Origin: Cubamyces lactineus
Taxonomy: Eukaryota > Basidiomycota > Agaricomycetes > Polyporales > Polyporaceae
Direction of reading: 5' to 3'
Assembly (NCBI GenBank): GCA_022376465.1
Contig: JACDTU010000014.1
Location: forward strand, 1 to 64,000
Length of the DNA stretch: 64,000 nt
Part shown: in pieces, positions 30,807-41,882 of the stretch
Position numbering within the stretch: position 1 is the first letter of the stretch
How the letters are laid out: each line of letters begins with the position of its first letter
Made by a program: the position numbers and the translations under genes
The notes under the pieces: model-generated
Databases searched by the model: none
What the model was told of the DNA's origin: nothing
The model's input: the letters and a program-made list of their open reading frames with translations, nothing else

Positions 30807-33800
30807 ATGGCCTACGTTTACAAGCGAGGTAAGGCACCCGTGCACCATCCCATCGCGCGTTGGATCTGACCTCAGCTCGCCTTACTTCGCAGACGGGTAA
30901 GTCACGTAATGACGCGTCGCGACGCGTCCAAACATGGGGTACTGACATCGCCATGTGTTTGTAGACGCAAGGAACGCGTCCAATTCGACAAGGTACGTGA
31001 TAGGGGTCGTGTAGATCACCCCCTCGTCCTCATCGCCGCCTTAGATCACGGCTCGGATAGCGAAGTTGTGTTACGGCCTGGACAAGGATCATGTAGACCC
31101 CATTGGGTAGGCAACGGCATTTTATCAGTGTCGCGACTTATCTCTAATGCATAAGCGTTTTGTACAGTATCACGCAGAAGGTCATTGCCGGCGTGTACCC
31201 TGGTGTAACTACGGTCGAGCTTGATGTAAGAACAGGCATGGCTTTTCTCTTGATTCATCCACATTCTGATCGCTATGTGTAGAACTTGGCGGCTGAGACT
31301 GCCGCATACCTCACGACAAAGCATCCCGACTACGCCATCCTCGCTGCGCGAATCGCTGTATCAAATCTGCACAAGGAAACGAAGAAGAGCTTTTCCGCTG
31401 TCATCAGCGACCTGTACCACTATGGTATGCTTGCCGTGTACGTCATTGGCAGTTAGTAGTTTACCGTCTTCGCAGTGAATCCCAAGAACGGCAAGCCCGC
31501 CGGCATGATCTCTAAAGAGACGTACGAGGTGGTGATGAAGCACGCTGAAACCTTGGACTCGGCCATCATCTACGACCGTGACTTCAACTACAACTAGTAG
31601 GTTTATAATCAACGCTTCGCTCGCAAGTATTCTAATTGCCTTTTCAGCTTTGGCTTCAAGACGCTTGAGCGATCATACCTGTTGAAGCTGAACGGACGTG
31701 TCGCTGAACGCCCTCAACACCTACTCATGCGGGTCGCCGTTGGTATACACGGGGAGGATCTTGACCGCGTGCTCGAAACTTATAACCTTATGTCCGAGCG
31801 TTACTTCACGCATGCATCACCGACACTCTTCAATGCCGGGACTCCTAACCCTCAACTAAGCTCATGCTTCCTGGTTTGCATGAAGGACGACTCCATCGAG
31901 GGCATCTACTCTACCTTGAAGGACTGTGCGATGATCAGCAAGACTGCTGGTGGTATTGGCATCAATATCCACAACATTCGGGCCACTGGGTAGGTTCGAC
32001 CGTGGTTATTACGTATACCGTAGCTCACGCCAACGCAGCTCCTATATTGCGGGCACCAACGGTTACTCCAACGGCATCGTCCCTATGCTCCGTGTCTACG
32101 ATGCTACTGCCCGCTATGTTGACCAGGGAGGCAACAAGCGGCCAGGCGCTTTCGCCATCTACCTCGAGCCTTGGCACGCAGACGTATTCGAGTTCATCGA
32201 TCTTCGCAAGAACCACGGCAAGGAGGAGGTTCGTGCCCGTGATCTGTTCTACGCGCTTTGGATCCCCGACCTCTTGTGAGTTGCCTTGTTTTACAAGTCT
32301 TCTACATACTCATGTCTCTATTAGCATGAAGCGAGTTGAGAGCGGTGGTCAGTGGTCGCTCTTCTGCCCGAATGAGGCGCCTGGATTGCATGAGGTCTGG
32401 GGCGAGGAATTCGAAAGACTGTACGAGCAGTATGAGCGCGAGGGTCGCGCTAAGAAGACAATCGAGGCTCAGAAGCTCTGGTATGCTATATTAGAGGCAC
32501 AGATCGAGACCGGGGGTCCCTTCATGCTGTACAAGGACGCTTGCAATGGTGAGTCAAGCGCGTATCCTGCTCGTCGCTATAGCTAACGTTCTCTTCAGCC
32601 AAGTCCAACCAACAGAACCTCGGGACGATCAAGTCGTCCAATTTGTGCACGGAGATTGTGGAGTACTCGTCTCCTGATGAGACCGCCGTCTGCAACCTGG
32701 CGTCCATTGCCCTCCCCTCGTTCATCGAGAACGGCAAGTACAACTTCCAGAAGCTGCACGATGTCACGAAGGTCGTCGCATTCAACCTGAACCGCATCAT
32801 CGACGTGAACTACTACCCGATACCCGAGGCGCGTCGGTCCAACATGCGCCACCGCCCTATCGGTGTCGGTGTGCAGGGTCTCGCCGACGCATTCATGGCG
32901 CTTCGCATGCCCTTCGACTCCCCTGAGGCCCGCAGGCTCAATTTGCAAATCTTCGAGACCATCTATCACGCTGCTGTTGAAGCCAGCTGCGAGATGGCGA
33001 AGGCGTATGGCCCGTACGAGTCGTACCAGGGCAGTCCTGCGTCCGAGGGTAAACTGCAGTACGACCTCTGGGGTATTACCCCCACCGACCTCTGGGATTG
33101 GGCAAGTCTGAAGGCCAAAGTGGCGCAGTATGGCCTTCGCAACTCTCTTCTGGTCGCGCCCATGCCTACCGCATCGACTAGCCAGATTCTGGGCAACAAC
33201 GAATGCTTTGAGCCTTACACGAGGTGAGTTCCGTCCTTATACCTCAAGTGTACCGCGTCTCTGATAGTACCATTAGCAACATCTACACTCGCCGCGTTCT
33301 TGCGGGCGAGTTCCAGGTCGTCTGCCCGTGGCTGCTTCGTGAGCTGGTCGAGCTTGGCCTTTGGAACGACGACATGAAGAACATGATCATCGCCAACAAC
33401 GGCTCCATCCAGAACATTGACATCATCCCTGACGATGTTAAGGCTATCTACAAGACTGTGTGGGAGATTTCGCAAAAGAAGGTCCTTGATCTCGCCGCGG
33501 ACCGTGGGGCGTTCATTTGCCAGTCGCAATCCCTCAACGTCCATCTCCAAGCGCCTACAACGGGCCAGCTAACGAGCATGCACTTCTACGGATGGAAGAA
33601 GGGCTTGAAGACGGGCATGTACTACCTCCGCACGCGCCCCGCCGCGCAGGCGATCAAGTTCACTGTCGACAGCTCTTTCTTGAAGAACGCGGCTAAGAAG
33701 TCTCAACCTCAATCGAACGGCATTCCCCGCACTGTCGCAATCCCTTCTGCGCCGTCTACACCTTCACGTTCCCCCGCCGAAATACAAATCAAGCAGGAGC

Positions 33801-34063
33801 CTGTGACACCTTCCTTGAGCACTCCCGTTGCGAACGGTGCCCATCGTTCTGATCCTCCTTCACCTTCCCCCTCTGCTGCCAACGACGCTGCGCTCGCGAA
33901 TGCGACCGCGACGCTGTCGCTCGACGAGCGTACACAGAAGGCGGCCGAGGCGGATCCCGAGTTCGCTGCTGCTCTCCAGCGCCAGCGGGATCGTGAGCTA
34001 GAGCAGGCGAAGTTGATGTGCTCGCTTGAGAACAAGGAGGCCTGCCTCATGTGCTCTGGTTGA
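30807..34063 (+). CDS. Ribonucleotide reductase large subunit (R1, class Ia)
   Basis: R1 holds the active site that reduces ribonucleoside diphosphates, partnered by R2. About 890 aa. The ATP-cone N-terminus is [18 protein letters not shown] and [11 protein letters not shown]. Catalytic features are complete: LSSCFL (redox Cys), SNLCTEI (radical Cys with Asn and Glu), [11 protein letters not shown] (second redox Cys), [19 protein letters not shown] (radical-transfer tyrosines) and the C-terminal CLMCSG shuttle pair. The 5' end is finely split: exon 1 is 30807-30828, then an apparent 4-nt exon (30893-30896, ACGG), then 30965-30992. Between the barrel and the shuttle cysteines lies a long Pro/Ser-rich linker (about residues 750-850). 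Introns stop in the 3' third. Promoter carries an ACGCGT cluster. Confidence 0.96.
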
Positions 34064-34544
34064 GTATCTCTGTCTCTGCCTTCGGACGTTGTGGTACGGT
34101 GTATGAGTTGTTCTGTATCCGTCCTCTTTCATGTATCTCTGGCTCGCTCCGCATTCTGACCGATATCCATATGCATCTCCTTGTCTACGCCTCTGTACTT
34201 TATTAGACCTCGCATAGCATTATTGCCTCCGTCATAATATATCACTTGTCTAGCTCACACCTTGTCCGACCATGCGCAAACGCCTGGATGACTCGAGTTG
34301 TAGGGCTAATGGTAGCTATCGACCATTTGCTCTTAAACAGCTCATCATTAATAATGCGAAGGAGGTGTGAGATATGGGTACACTGTATACATCATCCGAA
34401 TGTCTAACATTACAGTAAGGAGTAGATGAGACGTCCACGTTCCAGGATACGACGCGTGATTGTACACCAGTTTGCCGCACATAGTAGGTACATATACAAC
34501 AAAATAAAAACGTCATTCGAGCCCCAAACTTTGGCGAAGAGCGA
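34064..34544. other. 3' flanks of R1 and the F-box gene
   Basis: This AT-rich stretch between two convergent genes holds no conserved frame. Confidence 0.5.
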
Positions 34545-36098
34545 CTACGTGACACTTAACCTGTCGCCGAGTGTCTGAGAGAGCTCTTGTCCATGCTCGA
34601 TGAGGAACTCGGAGCAGCCAACGATCGCCACGCTTTCCATCGTGTCCCCCCTTCCCTCCTCTGCCGCCCAGTCCGTGAACCTGACGCGCTCCTGGAGCGC
34701 CTGCACGAGGGCCTCGCCGGTCACTCGCTGGCAGTGCCATATTGCGAGTTTCGTCAGGCTCGGCAGACGAACCGCCCACGAGCCGCGCGGGTCATCCGCC
34801 TCCTTGAGGTGTGCGAGGCCGAACGCCAGCCATCGCCGGCGGAACGGGGCCAGCATGCCGATGACGCGGTCAGACATGTCTGAGCCCACGATGCGGAACT
34901 CGCGGAGGCGGTCGAGGCGGTCGAAACACCAGCGGAAGTCCTTCGTGCGCATATCGGCGTAGTCCATGTGCAGCACCTGCAGCGGTGGGCGGCTACGCTT
35001 GAGCAGCGCGCGCAGGCCCATGCCGGTTGCGTGGTCGCTCCAGGGCGACTGGGAGAAGTCGTGCGCCTCGTCGTCGCTCTCGCCCTCTTCTGGGGGAGAC
35101 TGCTCGGCCACGTACGGGTCGGCGCGGAGCTCAAAATCGACATTGGTATGTTCGAGGTAGAGCTCCTCGAGCGCGGGCGCGTCAATGTGCTCGAGAATCG
35201 CGCGGACCGAACAGGTGCTCCTGAGAAGCAGAAGCCGGAGGCGCGGAAGGCAAACGAGGCGGAGGTGTCCGGGAAAGATCGGCTCGCCCTCTTGAGGCCA
35301 CCCGGTGAAGTGCAAGGTCTCCAACCATGGCGTGCAGCTGAGGAAGTTGAGCATGCGCACAACGTCCGTCGTAACATCTAGCGAGAACTCGGTGATGCAG
35401 AGCGACGTGATAGGGATAGGTTTCATGGCCGCCATCAACGGAAGCGCGTAGACGGACAGATGCATGGACAGCTCCGGAGGCCCGTCGGAGGGGTTGTCCA
35501 CGCGGAATACGGTAGGATATGGCCGGTCATCGGGCGAGTCAGACTCCGCATTGAGCCCGAGCGCAGATACGCCTTTGACGAGGACGTTGAGCTCGTCGAC
35601 GAGGCAACCGCGCGTGCGGTCGAAGTCGTACTTGCTAAGATCAAACTCCTCTTGATGTGCCCCGGTGATGACGCACTTCTGCAGACGGCTCATGTGGGAT
35701 AGCAAGGGGGAGAGTAATGGGAGGACCATGTCCATCGTCTGCACTTCGACGCGCACGTCGAAGGGCAGCGGAGCGGACTTGTATATCCACCATAACGCCT
35801 GTTCGTGGGAGATGGAGGTTGGGTGATGTTCGTAGAGGTAGATGTGCTGCCATATGCGCGGGGAGAGGTAGGTGATCTCCTTCCAGTAGCGACAGACTTG
35901 GCCGAGGACGACGGGAGTGAGTTCGTCAGAGGGGTCATCAGAACAGGATACAAAGATCTCAATGAGCAGTTCCGGTGGAAGACGGCAGATGGGAGGATTT
36001 CGGAAGGGGCGAGCGGAGGACATGGTGGTTATCGTCGACGTCGTTGCCCACGGCGAAGCCGGAGGTGGCGCGAGCGCGTAAGGGGAGCTCTGAAGCAT
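34545..36098 (-). CDS. F-box/leucine-rich-repeat protein
   Basis: One frame of 517 aa. After a Pro/Ser/Thr-rich leader comes the F-box: ICRLPPELLIEIFVSC, then VVLGQVCRYWKEITYLSPRIW, the typical Agaricomycete form. Leucine-rich stretches follow (ITSLCITEFSLDV, WLETLHFTGWP, LPRLRLLLLRSTC, ALEELYLEHTNVDF, LQVLHMDYADMRTKD, SLTKLAIWHCQRVTGEALVQAL), as in SCF ubiquitin-ligase adaptors. An internal Met (MSSARPFRN, 25 residues in) is an alternative start. It is intronless. It lies head to head with the ribosomal protein gene, with 384 bp between starts. Confidence 0.8.
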   Translation of the reverse strand: MLQSSPYALAPPPASPWATTSTITTMSSARPFRNPPICRLPPELLIEIFVSCSDDPSDELTPVVLGQVCRYWKEITYLSPRIWQHIYLYEHHPTSISHEQALWWIYKSAPLPFDVRVEVQTMDMVLPLLSPLLSHMSRLQKCVITGAHQEEFDLSKYDFDRTRGCLVDELNVLVKGVSALGLNAESDSPDDRPYPTVFRVDNPSDGPPELSMHLSVYALPLMAAMKPIPITSLCITEFSLDVTTDVVRMLNFLSCTPWLETLHFTGWPQEGEPIFPGHLRLVCLPRLRLLLLRSTCSVRAILEHIDAPALEELYLEHTNVDFELRADPYVAEQSPPEEGESDDEAHDFSQSPWSDHATGMGLRALLKRSRPPLQVLHMDYADMRTKDFRWCFDRLDRLREFRIVGSDMSDRVIGMLAPFRRRWLAFGLAHLKEADDPRGSWAVRLPSLTKLAIWHCQRVTGEALVQALQERVRFTDWAAEEGRGDTMESVAIVGCSEFLIEHGQELSQTLGDRLSVT

Positions 36099-36482
36099 GT
36101 GAGCAAAAATGGCAACTCACGGTACCAGACCTATCCTTAGTCCGCTCGATATTCCGCTACCAGGCTTGGCTCTGCATGCGGACGCCTCATCCTCAGCCAG
36201 AGAACACACATAATGGAGCTATTCTTCAGGATAGCAGCGCAAGAAGGACGGACCACCCTACAGCACTGGCATTCAGGACGAGGAACATGGCGGTGAGTAG
36301 GAAAGAGCGCCAGACGTGGTCCCAAAATGGCAGGCTGACTAAGCACAGAACTGCACAGAACTGGGTGCTGGCCTTGAACTCAATTTTGCCGTTTCCGCCT
36401 TCACATACCGCCGCTAACGACGCGCCCGCCGCACTCCCGCCCGTCCTCAAGGTAATCTCTCTCTTTTCCCCACCGACTCAAA
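36099..36482. promoter_or_regulatory. Bidirectional promoter region, F-box gene and RPS19
   Basis: The 384 bp separate divergent start codons. No clear TATA box was found, in line with many ribosomal protein genes. Role inferred from position. Confidence 0.4.
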
Positions 36483-37161
36483 ATGCCGGGCGTACGAGAC
36501 ATCAGGTGCGCATCGCTGCTGAAACTCTGGCGAAATTTTGAGCGTATGCTGACCGGGAACTTTGAACAGCGCGGAGGCTTTCATCTCTGCCTACGCATCC
36601 CACCTTAAGCGTTCGGGCAAGCTCGAGGTGCCCACCTGGGTCGACCTTGTCAAGACCGGCTCTTTCAAGGAGCTTGCACCCTACGACCCTGACTGGTACT
36701 ACGTCCGCGCAGGTCCGTATATACTCTGCACCCGTCTTCCTTCGTCTATAATATCTGATCTTTTTGTGCCCTTCTTCCCGTGATAATCCGCCCAATATCC
36801 CTCATGACCCTACTCCCATTCGTCTTGCAACGCTCTCCACAAAACAGCTGCCATCGCAAGACACATCTACCTCCGGAAAGACGTTGGTATCGGCGCGCTC
36901 ACGAAGCTCCACGGTGGCCGTAACCGCCGGGGCAACCGCCCCTCGCACCACGCGGACTGCTCCGCGTCTGTGCAGCGCAAGATCTGCCAGTCGCTCGAGA
37001 AGATCGGCGTGCTCGAGCAGACCGAGAACGGCGGCCGCCGCATCAGCCAGGACGGCCAGCGTGACCTCGACCGCATCGCGACCGCCGTAGTTGAGGCGGC
37101 GCGCGAGGCCGAAGAGGAGGAGGAAGAGGAGGAGGAGGGCGAGGAGGAGGATGAGGAGTAG
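36483..37161 (+). CDS. RPS19: 40S ribosomal protein S19 (eS19)
   Basis: This is a small-subunit protein needed for 18S rRNA maturation. Three exons: 36483-36505, 36570-36712 and 36848-37161, giving 159 aa. The sequence [56 protein letters not shown] and [17 protein letters not shown] is highly conserved eS19. [16 protein letters not shown] and [16 protein letters not shown] follow. The body is normal, but after VVEAAREA the protein ends in an almost pure Glu/Asp tail of about 20 residues, where yeast and human eS19 have a short basic end. A short first exon just after the ATG is typical of fungal ribosomal protein genes. Confidence 0.95.
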
Positions 37162-38219
37162 ACGATGAGCGCCCCCCACGCATCGCGCGCTATATAGGCT
37201 AGGTGGTCGCGAACGGTTGGTTTCCGTCGGCGGTCCGGGCGTGCCCTCTCTGCTGTGTTGTATTCACCCCGTCTCCTGCTTCCCCTCCACGAGTCCCTAC
37301 CCCCGGCGACCCGACTCACGAGCGACCACGACGTATGCTACATGCCACTCCAAAATTCTAGGCAGTACACTGTATCTCATCCATGGCATTTTTTCTCTGG
37401 TGCTCTCGAACACGGTTTGTGCTCTCGACTTGCTTTCCACACTTTTTGCCTCGGGTATGTCTGAGAGGTTAAAAGTTCTACGCAAGTGAGCTTCTCTCAT
37501 GACGGGAATTTGATGCAACGACCAGCGACCATACATTCATGCCACTGAGACAAGTACACTCCACGAACCTCCAGAGCTCCATTTGGAATGTTGATATTGA
37601 TTTCTTCAACCTGGGGCAAGCTTCGGTTCCCACCAGTGTACCACAGTGATAGAGCTTCCCAGTACCCCTCCGGCCTCATGAACATGCACGTACTTGTCGT
37701 TGTACTGAGTCAAGACGAGGGACATACTTCTTTCAACGAGAATCATTAATTGCGCTCTCTAACCTAAAAACCGTGGAAGTCTATCTCAATCGACGCTGTA
37801 CAAGCACATCACCCGCTGCGCTCGCACACACCCAACAAACATGCAGAACGATGGCCAAGACTGTGCGCCACGCGAACGCAGACGGACCGGAATGTGCACG
37901 ACTATCTATGGTGAAGGGAGTTCGTAAACGAGCGACTGCGCCAGGCACCCAGGCTCACACTGCGACGTCGTTTAGGCGACATCAAGCGTGAGCACAAGGC
38001 GCAGCGCGGAGTGCCAGGCACTGCTGGGCTTTTGTCTACTGTCAACGGAGTGGGGCTTGCTTTGCGTGCGGGTATGCGATGTATGTATGCGTGGGAGGGT
38101 CGTAGAGGATGCTGAGGGGGTCGGGGAGCCGGAGACGACGTCGCGAGAAGACACGACCGCGTAGAGGGACAAGATACAAGATTTGATACAAGAGGCAGGC
38201 AGCAGCATGGAGGAGCCGC
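37162..38219. other. Intergenic region, about 1 kb
   Basis: It lies between the convergent RPS19 and desaturase genes. Only short frames without recognisable similarity occur, and no RNA gene was recognised. Confidence 0.5.
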
Positions 38220-39966
38220 TTACGCGTCCTTATCCATGATCTCGATACCGGAGTCGCTCGCGGTGTTGTCCGTGAACACGGGCTTCGTCGCAGCGAGACC
38301 GTACGCGTTCTTGTAGAAAACGATGTCGCCCTCGTCCTCGACGAACTTGCACTCCTTGAACACACGGTAGACCTCCGCCCATCCACCAGGCCTGCCCTCG
38401 AGCTTGATACCGTGCTGTGCGAGGCGCTTACGGAGCGCATCGGTAGCCTCCCACGCGTGGTAGTGGGGGATCTTGCTGCAGACGTGGTGCGCAACATGCG
38501 TCTCGGAGATACCATGGGTAGCGAAAGCGCCGAGCCAGCCCATGAAGCTGCCGAGGTCACCGAGAAGACTGCGGTCGAGCGTTGCAAGAGCACCACGGGG
38601 GAAGGTGAACTCAGAAGCACGGTAGTGAGGGAGGATAGGGTCGGTGTGCTGGAGGAATGTGATCAAGACAAGCCAGTGGTTGACCCTAAACATGAGACGC
38701 AGTTAGCGACGGTCACATCCCAACAGTGGTGAGGAAGGACGTACCAGAGGTAAGGGATGAGATAGACGCGGAAGACCTCAAAGAAGCCCCACTGAGATAT
38801 CGCCATGATGAGTCCAGCCATCCAGAGCATGATGCCGACATTCGAGATGATGATCTGGCCACGCTGGTCGGGACGGAACATGACGGCAGACGGAGAGAAG
38901 TCTATGCACTACTGTTAATCTCGACGGACATATGCACGTGGTCCTAACGACTTACGGCTCGTGTCCTTGGGGTACCTCGACTGCCCGGAGGCGTTCCAGA
39001 TGAGGTATGCAGGCCAACCACCGATCTAGTGGGGAGTCTCAGCACAAAACTTGAGGCTCAAAAAACCCGGGCAATACTCACAAGGTAGCGAAGAGAACCG
39101 TAGATCGCACCGATGGGAGAATCACCGAGCGCTTCCCACAGCTCGCGCTGGACCTCCTCCGAGACGCTTGAACCAGCAAGGTCCTCCTTGGACGGGTCGA
39201 AAGGAGGGAGGCCGAGTTCAGAACGGGTCTTGGGGACGAAGACCTGATCTTGCGTCATGTGTCCAGTGGAAGCGTGATGCTTCGCGTGGGTGATGCGCCA
39301 CGCGTGATAAGGTACACCGAGCCTATGCGTTGAATGCGAGGGCACACAGAATCAAGATTCGAAACGGGGAGGGAGCGAATTTCACATGTCAGACACAGCT
39401 GGAACATCGAAAAAGGAAAGAGTCGAACACGTCGACACGGTACTTACGCAGAGTGAAGGACCCAACCAACGGCGTTGTTGACGGTCTTGGACTCCGAGAA
39501 AGCCTGGTGGCCGCACTCGTGGGCGATAACCCAGAGGCCGGTCGCGAAAAGGCCGACAAAGAACGTGTACAGTGCCCAGAGCGCGAAGCGCGCAGCAGGG
39601 TAGAGGTACGCGTGCGGGAGCTCGACATACTCTGGGGCAATGAGAGGGTCGAGGAAGCGGGTGAGCTTGTAGAAGCCACCGATGATCGCAACATCCATCA
39701 GGCTGGTTGAGAAGTCGTATCAGACATTGTTGACGCGACAAGACGCGTCGAGCACTTACATGTAGAGGGAGGACTTGAACGCGGACCGCTTGTGGCAGTG
39801 AGCACTTGAAGGGGCCGGGGAAGTTGAGCATGGTGTATGTGAACGATAGAGCGAACGTGCAAAGAACTCACGGGATAGCCGATAGCAGATCCTTGACGGT
39901 CAGGTCCGGGATAACAAACGGCTGCTGCTCAACGGTGGTCCTTGCGGACGATGACTTTGTCGACAT
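38220..39966 (-). CDS. Delta-12 (omega-6) fatty acid desaturase
   Basis: This ER membrane enzyme converts oleic to linoleic acid. The start at 39966 gives MSTKSSSARTTVEQQPFV and IPDLTVKDLLSAIP. Three histidine boxes bind the diiron centre: AHECGHQ, HAKHH and HVAHH. Membrane segments include ARFALWALYTFFVGLFATGL, IIISNVGIMLWMAGLIMAI and FRVYLIPYLWVNHWLVLITF. The stretch QHTDPILPHYRASEFTFPRG and the box spacing fit the fungal delta-12 type rather than delta-9. Delta-12 and omega-3 enzymes look alike, so regiospecificity is inferred. The C-terminus is acidic (SDSGIEIMDKDA). About seven short introns. Confidence 0.92.
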
Positions 39967-41882
39967 TTTTGCGAAACCAAGGCCTCGGGCGGGCGGCGAA
40001 AAGAAGGACAAGGGGGGAGACGAGACGAAGGAAACCGAAGCCGTCTAGCGGGAGCTCTCTATGGCGGGGGGAGGGGAGGAGAGAGAGGCGGGGCCAGCAA
40101 ATGAAACGGCTTGGGTTTTTATTGGGGACGCGGTTAAGCGCGGAGTTTCCCGACGGAGGGGAGTTTTCCTTTGCGTCCGAACCACAAGCGAATCAATTGG
40201 GGCTCCTTGTCAACGCACGCGCGCGCCAACGCCAATGCCAATCACTCCCGCACGTTTCCTTTTCCGAAAATTGATAATGACCCTCTCCCCACTCCAGCCA
40301 CGTTCCACCCATCTTCAGTAGACCTCCGCCTCTCTCTGGCCAGCTCTCGCTCCGTGTCCAGGCCACCGCTAACCATCCCAGAACGGCCTGCAGACCGCTC
40401 CCGACGGCGTGATTGCTATAGTGTGGGTATATATATGTTGACACCGTACCCCAGAGTCCTGATCGGCTTGCCGCGGGACGTATCTCGGCGCGCTTCACTC
40501 TCCTCCTCTTCCCTGCAGACATGCCCTCTCTTTCGCGCCCGTCCCCGTTCACATGCCCATCTTTGCTGCCTAGTGCCCATCATATCAGGCGCAGCTCACA
40601 CAGCGAACCTCCGCCGATATCGCAGCGGACAACCTACTTGCGCACACATAGCCGCCTGTGCTGACGAGTCGAACGATTAATATTCCTGTTGCAGCTTCCC
40701 AGCCGTTCGTTGTGTGCGGCATACCCGCTACCCCGCACATCCACCACCGGGGGCCAGGGCTCATTGCTAGCCCCGCAGAAGACGCCGTAGATCAGCGATA
40801 AGTATGTTCTGAGGCTTCTCGCTCCGGAAACAGTCAGGGACATCTCTGTATAGTGCACAATGCCTCAAAGGGAAGCCGACGACCCGTCTTGGCGGTGCTT
40901 GCAAGATAGGGCACTGGGTCATATGGCTTGCACTGAGAACATATACACCGTTCTATGCATTTCCCATGCCACGAATGACAATGTCGCATGCAAGCTACTC
41001 AACGTGGTTATACACTGTACGACGGCGCCGGCTACTACAGCACGCCAATTCCCTGTCCGACATTCACCGGTACACCGTCATCGCCTTGACGCTTCCCTAC
41101 GCGCGCCATCTTCGAGTTCTCCAGGGACTCCGCCAAGCAAGGGTCGCCGCCAGACGCGACGACATTCGAAGGTGCCATGATCGCGTCTGTCGTGTCGGTG
41201 TTTGTGCCGTCCGACCCGGCGCTCAAAATCCACTGAGTTCGCGCAATGCAACGTAGACATCCGTGACAGCCGCAGCAGTGCAAGGCTGCGACGCGACGGC
41301 GCGGCCATACAGCAGGTTCCTGGTATTCGTCACCGTACAAGCTCCTTGCAGCGTAGGTCATGTAAAGTCTGACATGTATTGTACACAATGTACTACGTTC
41401 AATGACGGCAATTACGCCACCATAATGCCACAGACAGGCTCTGCTGAATTTGCATGATATGGCCCGGAGATCGCCCAACCACTCCCGCGGACACGACAAG
41501 TATGGCATGGTGCACGAACGCCACAGCAGACCCTGGGGACCCGTTAATCCGGAGGGAACTGCCAGGCCAGCGTCCCAGCGGCCAACTACACGGCGGTGCA
41601 ACAAATTGACGTAGTCAATGTTACTGTAATGAAGCGCGGAGATGACAGCGCGTCGTCATACCGTCCAGTAGGTACTGTACACAACAAGAAACGCAAGACA
41701 AACAAAACTATACAGTACGATATACGTATACCACAGCAGCAGGGATAGATAGATCAGTCCGCGCCCACAAGCATATACTATTCCTACACCAGCTTGAGCC
41801 GCACCTGGTTACCCCAGGATCGCGGGTACGATCCCTGAGAGTGCATGCATCCTCAAGCCCTCACGCCTCCATCTAGATACGC
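39967..41882. other. Gene-poor stretch of about 1.9 kb
   Basis: The left part is the desaturase promoter. On the minus strand around 41035-41470 two frames look mildly coding (one reads GACTVTNTRNLLYGRAVAS, the other NTDTTDAIMAPSNVVASGGD), but no splice model or family could be found. They may be a decayed or unrecognised gene. Confidence 0.4.

Noticed and set aside
36802..37319. Leu- and Ser-rich minus-strand frames at the S19 gene
   Set aside because: They are the antisense of the poly-Glu tail and conserved exon of S19.
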